Shown here in pieces: positions 1-11,667 of a stretch of 64,000 bases of DNA. The notes below the pieces were generated by a model. That model was not told the DNA's origin. It saw only the letters and a program-made list of their open reading frames with translations, and did not search any database. The DNA comes from Chlamydomonas reinhardtii (lineage: Eukaryota; Chlorophyta; Chlorophyceae; Chlamydomonadales; Chlamydomonadaceae), in the NCBI RefSeq assembly GCF_000002595.2, contig NC_057009.1, positions 1,095,868 to 1,159,867 of the forward strand, given 5' to 3'. A program made the position numbers and the translations under genes. Numbering within the stretch: position 1 is the first letter of the stretch; every line of letters starts with the position of its first letter.

Positions 1-1370
1 TGCGGCTGCTGCTCCGGGGCCTCTGCACCCGCCTCCGCCTCCGCCTGTGCCTGTGCCTGCCGCTGCTGCTCCTGCAATGCCAGTGCTCGGCGCGAGGCCT
101 GCAGCCGGATGCCGTCCTCCTCATACATGGGCGTCAGCAGCAGAGCCGTGACGGGGCCGAAGCGGTTGGTCTCGCTGCGATAAGTAAGCAACGCAGGAGG
201 ATGGGGTGCGAAGGCAGAATGAAGGGAGCCGCTTGTGTGACTGCACCATCCCTGGCGTGTTGACCAGCTCTTGCACAGTGCCATAGCCAGACTTTGCCCG
301 TCTGCTCACCTGATTGCGCTGCGCACTCCGCCGGGCACCGTCGCCAGCAGCTCGTAGGCGCTGCCGGCCAGGTGCGGCCGCGCCGCGACCTCGGGACGCA
401 ACTCGGTGCGGGCGTCGAGCTGCGTGTGAAGGGGTGAAGGAGCAAGGTGGGTTGCAAATGAATGGACGGAGGAACATGCAATAAAGGTACCACAATAACG
501 ACTGCCCTCACGGGCAGCTAGCTACAGACAGGTCCTCAAGCTAGGAGACTGTGCGAGCATGTGTCATCCGCACCAACAGCCAGCATGCGTCCGTGCGTGT
601 GCCAGCACATGCGCCTCACCACGTGCACTAGCGCCACGTGGCTTTCACGGGCAGCTGCCTGCAGGCTCTTACCGTGGTGATGGGCTTGAGCTGCTTGGGG
701 TCGCCCACAGCCAGCACCTGCGCACCCGGGCTGGTGCCGCCGCCGCCACCCGCCGCCGGTGCCCCTGACGCTGACCCTGTTGCCCTCGGCTGCTGGCGTG
801 GGAACAGCCCGCCCATGAGCGCCAGAGCTTGCGCTGACGTCATCATGGACGTCTCGTCCAGAGCTAGCATCGCCAGGGGGCTGGGGGCTCCGGGAAAGAG
901 CGCAGCGGCCTGCGTGTGCATTGCCATAAATGTGCGCTGGATTTGCGCATGTGTATGTGTTGTATGTCCGAAATTGCGGCCAAACTGTAACAGCCTCCAG
1001 GCGTCACTGAAGTAGTCGGGGGCCGCACCGCCCCACCTATCCCAGAATCCGGACCACGCACCGTCAGTCCTGACAGCTTGAGCGCGGCGTTGACCGTGCC
1101 GACCACCACCACCGTACTGCCCTGCTGCAGCATGGTCTTCAGGCGGGTGACGGCCGAAGAAGCCGCCATCTGGTGCAAGTGGGCAGCGGGCGACGACACC
1201 GGTGCCTGGGGCTGCAACGGCTGGGCCGGAGTGGAGTAGGCACGGCTGCTAGGTCTGCTGGAGGCTGCGCGGCTGCTGATGCGGCTGCTGCTGATGCGGC
1301 TGCTGCTGGCGCGGGTGCTCCGAACGAAGGCGGCGCTCCAGTCCAAGTCGCCGACCGAGCCCGCCACGCC

Positions 1371-1433
<63 letters not shown>

Positions 1434-4400
1434 GCTGCTGCTGGTGATGGCCGCCGCTGCTTCCCTTTTCTCCAACCGCTGTGCTCCAGCAGAGGAGGAG
1501 GAGTGCAGGCGCACCAGCTCGATACGCGGCAGGGTTGACAGCAGGGTTGCTGTGGACTTGCGGCTGCCTGCTGGGACACAACACCAGCAACCAGCACGCA
1601 TGCATGCACGTGGTAACACGGGGCAGGAGCGAGCTGTACACAACAGGTGCCGCCGGAAAGGCGGTAGTGACCGCAGATCGCCGCCGCGCCCCAGAGCCCC
1701 TGCCCATCAATATACCATCGCCCTTCCGTCCAGGACGCACTTTCCCTGACCTCGGCCCCGGATAACCGTTCCCGTCTCCGTCTTTCCCTTACCCGCTCTT
1801 GACCCAGTCGCATGTCTACGGCACTTGCTCTCCCTTCAACTAGCGGTCTCAATGCCCAAGAGCACCAGGCAGGACCCACGCTTCCCCTGCTGCCTGCCAG
1901 CCGCCTCAGCAGGATCCCTTCAACTGCCGACCTACCAGCCACCTGCCCCTTGCCCACCTTGCTGAGGCTGCTGCGCTCGCACCCGCTCCGCCGCCAGGCT
2001 GACATAGGGCGCCAGTGCCGCCAGTCGGTCCGCCGCGACGTCCGCCGCCGCCTGCATATATAACAATAGTATGGACAGTACACGATGCATAGACACCCTG
2101 TGTTGTAAGCCAAGCTAGAGACAGCGCTCCAAGTATGTGTGTTGCAAGCGGCGTTACACCGCAACTGCCACTTCGGTCAACCATCACCGTACGTCTTCAC
2201 TCACGTTCGTGGGCGCCACCAACACCACGAGCCGCCCGGCGGGTGGCGCGCTCCCATACGTCGCCCAAGCCTGCGCTGCACTGCGACCGGCAGACGCGAC
2301 CCAGCTCAGGTGGTGGCAGCGCAGCAGCAGGGACGCCGCCAGCAGCTGCGTCTTGCCGGTGCCGGGCGGGCCTTGCACCTGCGTTTACGTGGCGTGGCGT
2401 GGAACGGCGCCTCACCGTTTGATAGTCACATCGCCAGTGCTGGCTGAGCCTGAACGGTGCGTGGCTAACAGGCCTTTCAGCAACACACGCGCAAACTCAT
2501 TCAGTTCCGATCAGGCTCTCACTCACCACCTGCAGCCCTGAGCTCAGACCCGCCATCACCACCTCCGCCTGCTCTGCCGACAGAACCGAGGGCCCGGCAC
2601 CGCCTCCGCCTGCAGCACCAGCACCAGCCACAGCTGCTGGCAGCTGCTTGCCGGTGCCCGCCTCCGTGCGCTGCAGCTCATCCAGCAGGAGCCGCACTGC
2701 GTGGGGGTGCAGGTGTGGGTGCCGGGTGCGATTAGGGAAGCAGGCTGCGCTGCGCTTTGGGTTTGCATGCGGGTGTGCCGCCATGCATGTCCGCCTGGCC
2801 ACGACCCGCGCCGCCTACCTGCCGCATCCGCCTCCGCGGTGCTGGGCCGCGGGGCCGCCAGTGCGCCCTGCAACACCAACTCGTCCAAGTGGTGCCGCTT
2901 GGCCGCGTCCTGCGTTCAATCATGCAAACACATGAGAGCACCAGCAGCAGCTCAAGTCACACAGCGGCAGGCATGACAGCGGTACCAGTGCAGCGAAAGC
3001 GTGTTGGCAGGTATGTGACCATTTGGTTGTTCAAGGCAAGTGCGGGCGTCATGCCACCCGCCCACGCCGCACCAGGCCAGTGAGGGCCGCGTGGACGGCC
3101 GCGCCCACGTAGTCGGACCAGGACTCGTCCAGGGTGGCGTGGGCGTAGTAACTTGCAGGGCTGTGAGCAGAAGATGGGTTTGGAGTGGAGCGCACAGGTA
3201 GGTAGGTAAAGGTGAGGCCCACACGCGTCTCCGTATACGCTGGTGTCCAGTGTGCAAGTAGGGTGACGCGCCGGTCTGTGAGCAGTGAGGCCAATGGCCA
3301 ATGCGTGGTGTGCGCGTACATACACGCGGCACGGCGAGCATTGCAACAGCAGCCGCACATTTGAGCGGCAAGCAGTGGAGAGGCCAGCCCTGCACGTGCG
3401 CGCGTTGCTGGTAGGCGCGTACCTGCTTGGGAAAATGAATGCGGACTGCTTTGATTGCCTGTTCCTTGAGAAGGCCGTCAGCAGGATGCGCCGCCGCCGC
3501 GACGCTGCCCGCTGCTGCCCAGGAGGCGGCTCAACACGGGGCGGCGGCTCCACGGCCTCAACGATCGCATCGAAGCCGTTCCGGATGTCCCTGGAGCTTT
3601 GGTATGCGTGCTGGTCGCCAGTGCTCCTGCATGCAGACAGAGCAAGTGAGGTCAACATATGCAGGTTGCGTGCTCATTGCATTGGTGTGCTCACCACGCA
3701 CAATGCGTAAGCAAGGCAATGCCAATCAGTCAGACGATACATCTACCGTATACCATCCTCGGCCTGACCCCAACTTGACATGTGGGGACACCTCACCGCG
3801 GGTGCACGCGGACGAAGTCGCCGCCCTCAAACGCCAGTTGCTGACTCGCCACACTGCTGCCGCCGCCACCATCCCCCAGCTCCTCCACGTCACACATGTA
3901 CAGCCCCTTGCCTTGGAGCCGCAACACCTGCGGCTCAAGCCACCGGTCGCCTCGCCAGTCCTCCTCATTTAGCTTGCGCACGCCCGACACCATAACGCTC
4001 TTGCTGCTCTGGTGCCGCACGCGCGGAAGGACCTGCACACGGGGTAGGTCGAAGCACGACACACACGTCAACGGCACGCCCTCTAGTCCATTCACCCACC
4101 AACATCCACATGCTTGCCCCACCCCCTATGCCCAGGCCAACCTGCATCAGCTCCTTGCGGCGCTCGTGCAGCCGCGCACTGAAGTCGATGGCCACCCAGT
4201 CCGCCAGCATGTCAGGCAGCGTCCGCGGCGGCGAGGGCCGCAATGCCGCGCGCAAGTCGATCTCCTCCTTCCGCATGTCCCCTGCACGCACCGGGCGCGC
4301 ACGCAGTCATGAGCAGATTGAATCATAGTCATGGTGAATGCACTACGAGTCTATCCAACGCACTGTAGCGCCGCTGCTTTGACAGCGCCGTACTGTGGCA

Positions 4401-7400
4401 GAACTCACAGTCTGGATTCAGGCGCTCGAACATCCAGCGCTGCTGCCATGGCTCCTGCCTGCAATGCGGGTACGTTACTGGGGTTTAAATAGTCGTGATT
4501 ACGACAAGCAACTAGACTTGATACGCCGGAACTGCATTGACACGGAGAGACCTTGCTAGAACCCTCCCGCCCGCCGACCCGGCCACCCCTCCGGCCCTCA
4601 CTCGAGCAGCAGCGGCAGCGCTAGCGCCAGTGCGTCCGCCTCAGCCGTGTGCGCGTCTGCCGCCCCGCCCTCCACGTCAGCGGCCAAGGACTGCCGCTGC
4701 CGCTGCCGGACCATCGCGGCGCGGTAGTTGGCGAAGTGGTCGGAGTCTGGGGCGTAGACCATTCCCTGGAGCTTCAGCTCAAAGGGCCACACTGCCACCC
4801 TACGCAGCATTCACGTATACAACACACACATGGCATGCCAGGGGTGTTCAACCGTGTTTCCGAGCCAGGAGATGCATGGAGACGCCGCGCAACGGTCGTG
4901 GCCCGTGACTAGCTAGCCCACGACACTTGCGGCACACGCTTACGGCTGCGTCATGTCATCCTCAGGGCTTTCGAGGTGCGGCAGCAGGCGGCGAGACTCC
5001 GGGTTGTAGGCGATGCGTTGGGAGCTTTCCAGCCTGCGTGTTTGGCGTTCGGTGGTAGAGACGGGAGCGCCGAATGACAACACACGTGTCAATCAACCGC
5101 CTTTGCTTCATACATACAAGCGCGGGCTGTCGCATGTATACAGCAGTCGAGTATCCCTCACCCGAAGAATTGGGGTAGGGTCCGATGCATTCCAGGCACG
5201 TGCAGGTTGAGCGGGTGGAAGGGACTGCGTGGGCAGCAAGCGGAGTGTGGTTCGTGCTGGTGGGGCATACACACACATGCCGCGTGCTGAGGTGGGCACG
5301 TGCTGTGTGCCCCGGCGGCATTAAGGCACGCATGCGAGCGGATAGGAGGTGGCGAAGGAGACAAACGTGAGCTCTGCACCGGGGCCCGCGCCTGCGCCCG
5401 AACCCACACCCAAGGCGAGCACACTCACGTGGTGCTCATGCCCTTCTTCTGCTTCCATGCCTCCGTCTCCCACCTGTGGGTACACAGGGCCGTGTCCGTA
5501 AGCAGTTTGTGACTAGGATGCGTGGCCTGTGTCAATGACCCATTCGTGACGTGACGTGCAGTCGGTGCATCGCATGCGGCACTTTTAGGACACTCTGAGG
5601 CGTCAGCTGATGGCCGCGTCCTTGCTGACCGCTGAAACTGGCCCCGTCAGCACAACAGTCCGACAGTGCGACGCGCGGCCACCCTACGCAGTGGTACTCC
5701 TTCCTCCCGCTCCGCCCCTGCCATCCCCCTGCACGCACCTCTGCGCCGTGAGCTGCCAGCGGTTGCTGCCGGCCACCCCCGCCACCATCTGCCGGCCCCA
5801 CTCCTCCTGCAGGTAGGACACCATGGGCTGCTCGCCCTCCGGACCCGCGCGGCGGCCCAGAAGCGTCTGCGGCAGCAGCAAGCGCATGCGGTGCACACGT
5901 GGTGTGTGAGGAATAGCATGGGGGTGCATGGGCGGGAAGCGCTTTGCATGAGCAAGTACAGTTGTGCATGCAAGTGCTACACACAAATGCACACGCGCAC
6001 CAGGAAGGCATCCAGCGTGCTGCCGGTGTCCGCACCACCGCTGCCACCGTCACTGCTACAGCCCACACCGCCGCCGCCAAGGCTACTGCTCCAGCGGGAA
6101 AACTCCGCCAGTTGCTTCAGGGCACTGCTGTTGTCCAAGTAAAAGTGCAGCCGTGCCCTGAGGGGCGGATGCGGCGGCGGACTTGCGCCAGCGCCCGCCT
6201 TGCCAGCAGCTCCGCCAGGCAGGGTAGAAGCAACCTACAGGAACATCGGTCGACATACGTGTGTGCGTTTTCAGCATCACAGGGACCAAGGTGACCTTTG
6301 TTCTGCGCCCTCCCATGCCGCTCGCACGCACCTGCTCCACCGCCGCGAACACATCCGAAAGGAATCGCTCCACCAGCGCTCGGTCTGCAGCCAGCTCCAC
6401 CGCTCGCCGCTCCGCTGCCGAGCCCACGTCGGCGGCCGCGGCGGTGTCGGGCCGCTCGTTCATGACAAGCAGGCTGCGGTCTTGGGGGCCTGAGCGCAGC
6501 GCCTGGGGGTGGCCGCAGCAGCAGGGATGTAGCCGTTAGCATGAGCACACCAAGCACTAGAGAACAATGCGTCACACAAACTGCAGATCTGTGGAGTGAG
6601 TGCGGCAGCGATGCACCAACAACAACAGCTCACCGCTTACCTTTGACCAGTCGCCAGCCCGGGGCGTGTACAGCTCCCGTTGGCTGCACGTCACGTGCGC
6701 CGCCAGGCTGTTGTACGTGTGCCGTACGTCGTCGTACGACAACACCAGGAACACACGAACCAGCGGCGTCGCCTCGGCGCCGCGCCAGGGTGGCAGCGTG
6801 CTGGCGCCGGGCACGGAGCGCAGCTGCACTCCCGCCGCCGGCGCGGCACCCTGCTGCAGGCATTCGTACAGGGTTGGGGCAGGAGGTGTCTGCTGTTAGT
6901 AGCGCATGTGCAAGCAACGTCCTTAACAGCCATTGGTAACTCCCACTCCTGTTCGCAATCCTGATTAGCCAATTAATCACGCACGCGAGCTCACCTGCTG
7001 CTCGCTAACCACCGCTGTGGCCATTGCCGGCGGGGGCGGCGGCAGCGTGGCAGCCCACGCCCTCGCTGAGTCCTGCAGGCAGGCCAAAACCCCATGCAAG
7101 ATGAAGCACTGGATCACCCTACGGCGCTTTCTACGCCATGTCCACCCTGCCGTCAGGCTCCCACCATTCATCTACCCAGTCACGTACCCGTAAGAATGAC
7201 AGGTCTGTGCTCAGGCCGAGGCGCAGCAGCTGCCGCGCGGCCGGCCCGTCCAGTTGCATTCGCGCCACGTCCCACACCCTGCAGCGCAGTGCGGCAGGAG
7301 TGACGGCGACCAGGGCGTGCACGTCACAACGCTTTGGGCCAACTCAAGGCCACAGCTAGGCACACGAGCCGGAGGCAGCACGCTGCGTGGGAAACACAAT

Positions 7401-10400
7401 TGCACGGTCTATCTTCCTTGTGCGGCCACTCACGTGTCCAACCCCGCCTCCCGCAGCCGCCGGTTGTCTGCCGTGCTCAGCCCCAGCACCTGCACCGCGC
7501 CGCGCACGGCCGTGTCCGCAGCGCAGTAGGGCCGGTGGCTGCAGCTGGAGCAACCGTCTGGCGTGTGTGAGGCCGTGAGAAGGAGCAGGAGGGCAAGTCA
7601 AGCCGTGCGGAGGTATGAGTACTTGCGCGGCGGAGGGAGGTATATGTCGGGTCACTCGCATCCACAACTCCGCCGCCGCCACCGCGCCCGCAGCAGTCGT
7701 CGCCCCTTCACTCACTGTTCCACATGTAAGGCTGCTCCCGCACAAAGGCCTCCTCTGTGCCTGCCTTCACCGCCCGCCGGCCCTCCTCCCACAGCCGCTG
7801 CACCTCGCCACGCAGGTGCTCCAGAACCGCCGCCTCCTCCTGGGCACACAGCAGCCGGGAATGGTGAGTGTTACCGTACACAGCGAGTAACGCATGTGAG
7901 TAACGAATCTGCATCAACACCAGCCGCTTGCTCACATGGCACACACACACACTGGCTGCCCACGCACCTTCCGGGGGTCCAACGGCGGCACCACCAGCGG
8001 CGGCTCCGGCACGCCCTGCTCCGTGTCCCGCAACACCTCACACGTCACCTCGCCAGACCAGAGCTCCCCCAGCGACCACTCGCCGCCGTCGCCCGGCGCA
8101 GGTGTGGCTGTAGCGGCTGTAGCGGCTGTAGCGGCTGTAGCGCCGCCGCCACCTTTCGGCTCCAGCTGCTGCTGCCGCATCTCGGCCAGCTGCTGCTGTA
8201 CCATCATGCGGTACAACAGCGCCTGCACCTCGTGCACACTCCGTTGGCGGCTGGTGTCCTGTGCAGCCAAATGTGTCCATCAGTGTTGTTAAGTCTGCGG
8301 TCCGTGGTTAGCGTGGCTAGCTGGTATGGAATGCCTGGCTGGCAGCTACGAGATCGCGGGCGCCCCGACAACGCCCCGACCCGCACCGCACCGTACCTTG
8401 CACTCGATGACATGCAGTCGAGGCCGCAGCATCACCTCCTGTCGTGAGGAACTGCTGCCGCCGCCGCCGCCACCGCTGCCCCCGGCATCGCCGCAGTCCT
8501 CCGGCTCCCACAGCAGCACCAGAAAGTCGATGGCACCAGACAGCTTCATGCCATTGCTGCTGCCGCCGTCGTCGCCACCCAACGCACTGACCAGCTTGAC
8601 CTCCCGCGCAAACGCGTTCTCGCCTGCATTTTGCGGGCGCACATATTGCACGGCGCAACATTATGACAGCAGTTTGGATGCATGGCATGTTTCCTGAGTC
8701 CTCGGCTCCCCTAGGTCTCCTGGCTTGCCCGTGGGCCACCTCACCACGGCGTAGCTGCAGGGCTTGCTCGAGGAATTCTGTGAAGGACATGGAAGGGCTT
8801 GCCGCCAGCAACTGCTGCGGCCGCTCGTGTCCTGTTGCTCCCGTCACGGCTCCGCCTCCGCCCCCTGTAGCGGCGCCCGCACCAGCCGTCGGCGTGGCCG
8901 TGGCCGTGGCCGCAGTCGAAGCGCAGCAGTAGTTGGGTGCCATCTCCTTCAGCCCCATCGCCCGCAGCGCGGCCTGAACACAAGTAAGCGAGGAGATGAG
9001 CAGGCGGGTCAGCGGCGTACGGCTAATATATCGTTGGCATGTATGCAACCACGCATCGGTGTGAGCGATGCAACCCAACATAGTTCAAGAACACGCTGTC
9101 GAGCTGCTTAGAGTCCGAAGCCGCAGCCACGGAGCGTCGCTGCCAACGCGGCCGCCACACACACACATGGCATGACTCCACCAACACAATCCACAAGCAA
9201 AGGGCAGCCACCGCAGAAGCCCCAGCTCCGTTGGTCACGGCAACAGCAGCAGTACCGTCCACCACCTAACCCCTCCGTCTCACGCACCGCGCATTCATCC
9301 TCCCGCTGCCGCGCCGCCGCCAGCCGGAAGGCCGACGGCTTCTTCAGCGCCGTGAACACGTCGGCCTGCTGCGGGTCTGGCTGGGAGGCGGACTTGGTGA
9401 GCTGCAGACAGGGGAAGCAACAAGGATGGCGTCAGGTCATGAAGGACGTGCCGGGTGCGATGTGTGGACCTAGGCACAGCAGCCCGTACCGTCATGTCTT
9501 CTACAGTCAAGCGTTAAGTTAGTTACACGTCACATGTGTGCGTACTGCTCACCCCCCAGCACACGCGCAGCCGCTCCACAGTGCTGAGCGCCAGAGCCCG
9601 GCTGCACCCCGTGTACGACGCCGCCGTCACAGTCTGAGCCTCCGGCGGCGGCGCACGTGGCGTGGGCTGCTGCTGCTGCTGGTGCTGCTGCTGCTGCGGT
9701 GCCCCTTGTTGTCGTTGGAGTGACGCCAGCACCCAATCTGGCGGCGGCGGCGGCACACGTGGCGGCGACGGCGGCCCTGGTGGTGGCAGCTGTTGCTGGT
9801 ACTGCTCCTGAGGCGGCGTCGTGGGTGGCGGCACTGGTGGAGGCGGTGGCGCCGGATCTAGCACTGGATTTGTCGCAGGCCCCGCTGCCACCTCGGGCGC
9901 TTCAGCCGCCACAGGCTCTGCCGGAGCTGCTGCGGCTGCTGCGGCTGCTGCGGCTGCTGCGGCGACGTAGGCTGCGGCGGCCTTGTACAGCGGGTCATGT
10001 CGGGGCCGCCACCTCAGCCGCTTCTTCGCAACTGCCAACTCCCGCTGCTGCTCCAGTCGCGCTACCTCCTGTTGCACTCGCCGCAGTTGCTCCTGCTCAC
10101 TGCTAGGCACAGGGCAGCTGGCCGCAGAAGAGGACGGCGGCTGTTGCACGGGGGCCAGCTGCTGCCGCTCCTCTTCTGGCCCCCCGCTCGCACCGGCCGA
10201 GCTGCTGGCTGATGAGCATGCGACTGTGCGATACAGCTGGCTAGGCACTGCTACCACTGGACAACGCCCCGCCGTTAGCCGGAATCTAGCTGTGCTCCCT
10301 GCCGATGCTCCTGCAGATGTCGACCGGGCCTGGACAGCCGGCCTGGTCGCGACAGGTCGTGACTGCGTACATCACAGCGTGTGAGTCAAGTAATTGACAC

Positions 10401-10472
10401 CAGCGCGGTCAACCTCAGGAGCGGGACTCAACTCACCCGTCCATGTACGCCGGGGAGGTCATGTCTCTTCAT
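1..10472 (-). CDS. TM0106-type RecB-like nuclease fused to DNA2/NAM7-type SF1 helicase (3' part beyond window)
   Basis: Predicted exons, 5' to 3': 10472-10437, 10362-9553, 9401-9288, 8973-8745, 8623-8397, 8258-7968, 7839-7716, 7557-7434, 7278-7188, 7072-6995, 6853-6641, 6502-6332, 6234-6001, 5866-5739, 5473-5429, 5033-4944, 4799-4602, 4458-4409, 4281-4142, 4032-3797, 3626-3423, 3160-3073, 2909-2819, 2696-2527, 2378-2205, 2051-1958, 1570-1062, 909-673, 419-310, 174-1. Every junction keeps phase, giving about 1826 residues to the edge. The order seen is: Pro/Gln/Ala-rich N terminus with a coiled coil; PD-(D/E)xK nuclease core (AIDFL near D429, IECK at 469-472, then VHEVQALLY); a Cys cluster CSSCSHRPYC near 613; an RNase H-like middle; helicase motif I GPPGTGKT (about 1397), Ia APTN, II DETS (about 1671), III GDPKQLKP (about 1722). 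This order matches bacterial TM0106-family nuclease-helicases. Helicase motifs IV-VI should lie left of the window. Role inferred: DNA processing or repair. The first exon (MKRHDLPGVHGR) is the least certain; the start of exon 2 resembles a targeting peptide. Confidence 0.8.
1372..1443. repeat. CTG/CAG microsatellite coding poly-Ser
   Basis: Twenty uninterrupted CTG units, one CCG, then further CTG units. On the minus strand the frame kept open by both neighbouring splice junctions reads AGC, so the tract is a poly-serine run inside the helicase exon 1570-1062, between motifs Ia and II. The other two minus-strand frames would give poly-Gln and poly-Ala and are not supported by phase. Confidence 0.9.
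8106..8141. repeat. 9-bp tandem repeat, four units
   Basis: Four head-to-tail copies of GGCTGTAGC inside the helicase-nuclease exon 8258-7968. The 9-bp period keeps frame and adds an Ala/Thr-rich linker just after the nuclease core. Confidence 0.85.
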
Positions 10473-11667
10473 ATCCTGGGGCTACCTTGAGGTTTTACAC
10501 CTCTGGCATGACTATTTAGCTATTTCCTAATGTCGTTAATGACGTGTATCGTGAAAAGCGGGAACGGGCAAGCGGCCCGCTAACAGCATTCTCGCCCATG
10601 CAGTCATGGCGTTTGCCGGGATGTCACAAGGATTAATCGGCTCGCATTTATGGGTTGCATTAAACCAGGCTGCCAGTTTGCAGAGGCTGCCCGCCAAAAA
10701 TCCGTCTCGCAGGGAAAGAAGAGGTGACCTGTGGCGATAGAAAGAAAGACTGACAGATGGCAGTATATATTGGTGGACTCTGATTTAGTGGCCCGATGCG
10801 TCATGCCTCATCGCCGTCACACACCCTGCTCGCACGCGCTGTCCGCCCCAGCAAATGCGATCCACGGCATCTGTGCGGGCGAGTGCGGAGGATTATGGCC
10901 TGAATGTTATAGGGCGAGCAAATATTAGCAGGGCACGGGAATGTGGCCTCCCCTTGGGCTGGTGGTGGGTTGCCGTTGATGAAGGGATGTAAGGATGTGA
11001 CGGGAGATTGAGAGGCACGCAAGGCGCCCGCTGGGCGCTGGCAACTGAGTGCACGCATTCATACTGTACGCTGAACAAAATACACTTCAGCATCGGTAGC
11101 ACCGCTGACGAACAGCCACAACCGAAGAATACCAGGAAACAAGGCATCGTCTAGGGTCTCAGCCAAGGGGGCGTCAGATTCTAACATCAGCTAGGACGAT
11201 AGTAGATACATCTATAGAAGCTAATAAAATTGGTCCGGTAGTACAACGGTGCACAGGGAAGCAGATTGGCGCTCCCGCCCCCCTACATGCCGTAAGGGCG
11301 GAGAGGCTACCGAGGTCGGGCGGACGGTAAAAGGGGAAGATAGAGAGGAGACAAAGGGGAGGCAGAGGGGAGACAGCGGGAAAGCGGAAGGCCGTCAGAG
11401 GGGAGGCGGGTCCAAGACGGAGGGGAGACGGAGCTCGGCACCCGACGTGCCAGCGCACCCTGGTTCCAGCTTCCCTGCGTAATGTGTATCATCGAGTAGA
11501 GCGCGTAATCAACAAACGTTAACTCTACATACCTCATCTCATGAAGACCCTCGCGAGAGCCTGCTGCTTGGTGCGCGCCATTCGGCTCTTCTAGCCGACC
11601 GTTTTGTTGCAACACTGAACACGGTTTGATTTATATCACATACATTTAGATATACCAGCCGATAAAA
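10473..11667. promoter_or_regulatory. Shared divergent promoter region, nuclease-helicase / FAT1
   Basis: 1195 bp lie between the predicted start of the minus-strand nuclease-helicase gene and the FAT1 start codon, with no coding potential that I trust. The FAT1-proximal part (11620-11667) turns AT-rich just before the ATG, as in many Chlamydomonas core promoters. A purine-biased tract occupies 11327-11435. Which elements serve which gene cannot be read from sequence alone. Confidence 0.6.
11327..11435. repeat. Purine-rich degenerate minisatellite
   Basis: The plus strand is almost all purine, with repeated variants of GAGGGGAGRC about every 10-25 bp (for example 11351-11376 and 11397-11408). 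It could form triplex or G-rich secondary structure. It lies about 230 bp upstream of the FAT1 start codon. Confidence 0.6.

Noticed and set aside
1139-2164. Minus-strand frame with poly-Ala (341 codons) over the CTG repeat
   Set aside because: It overlaps the helicase exons in a different frame and ignores their splice phases; the poly-Ser frame is the supported one.
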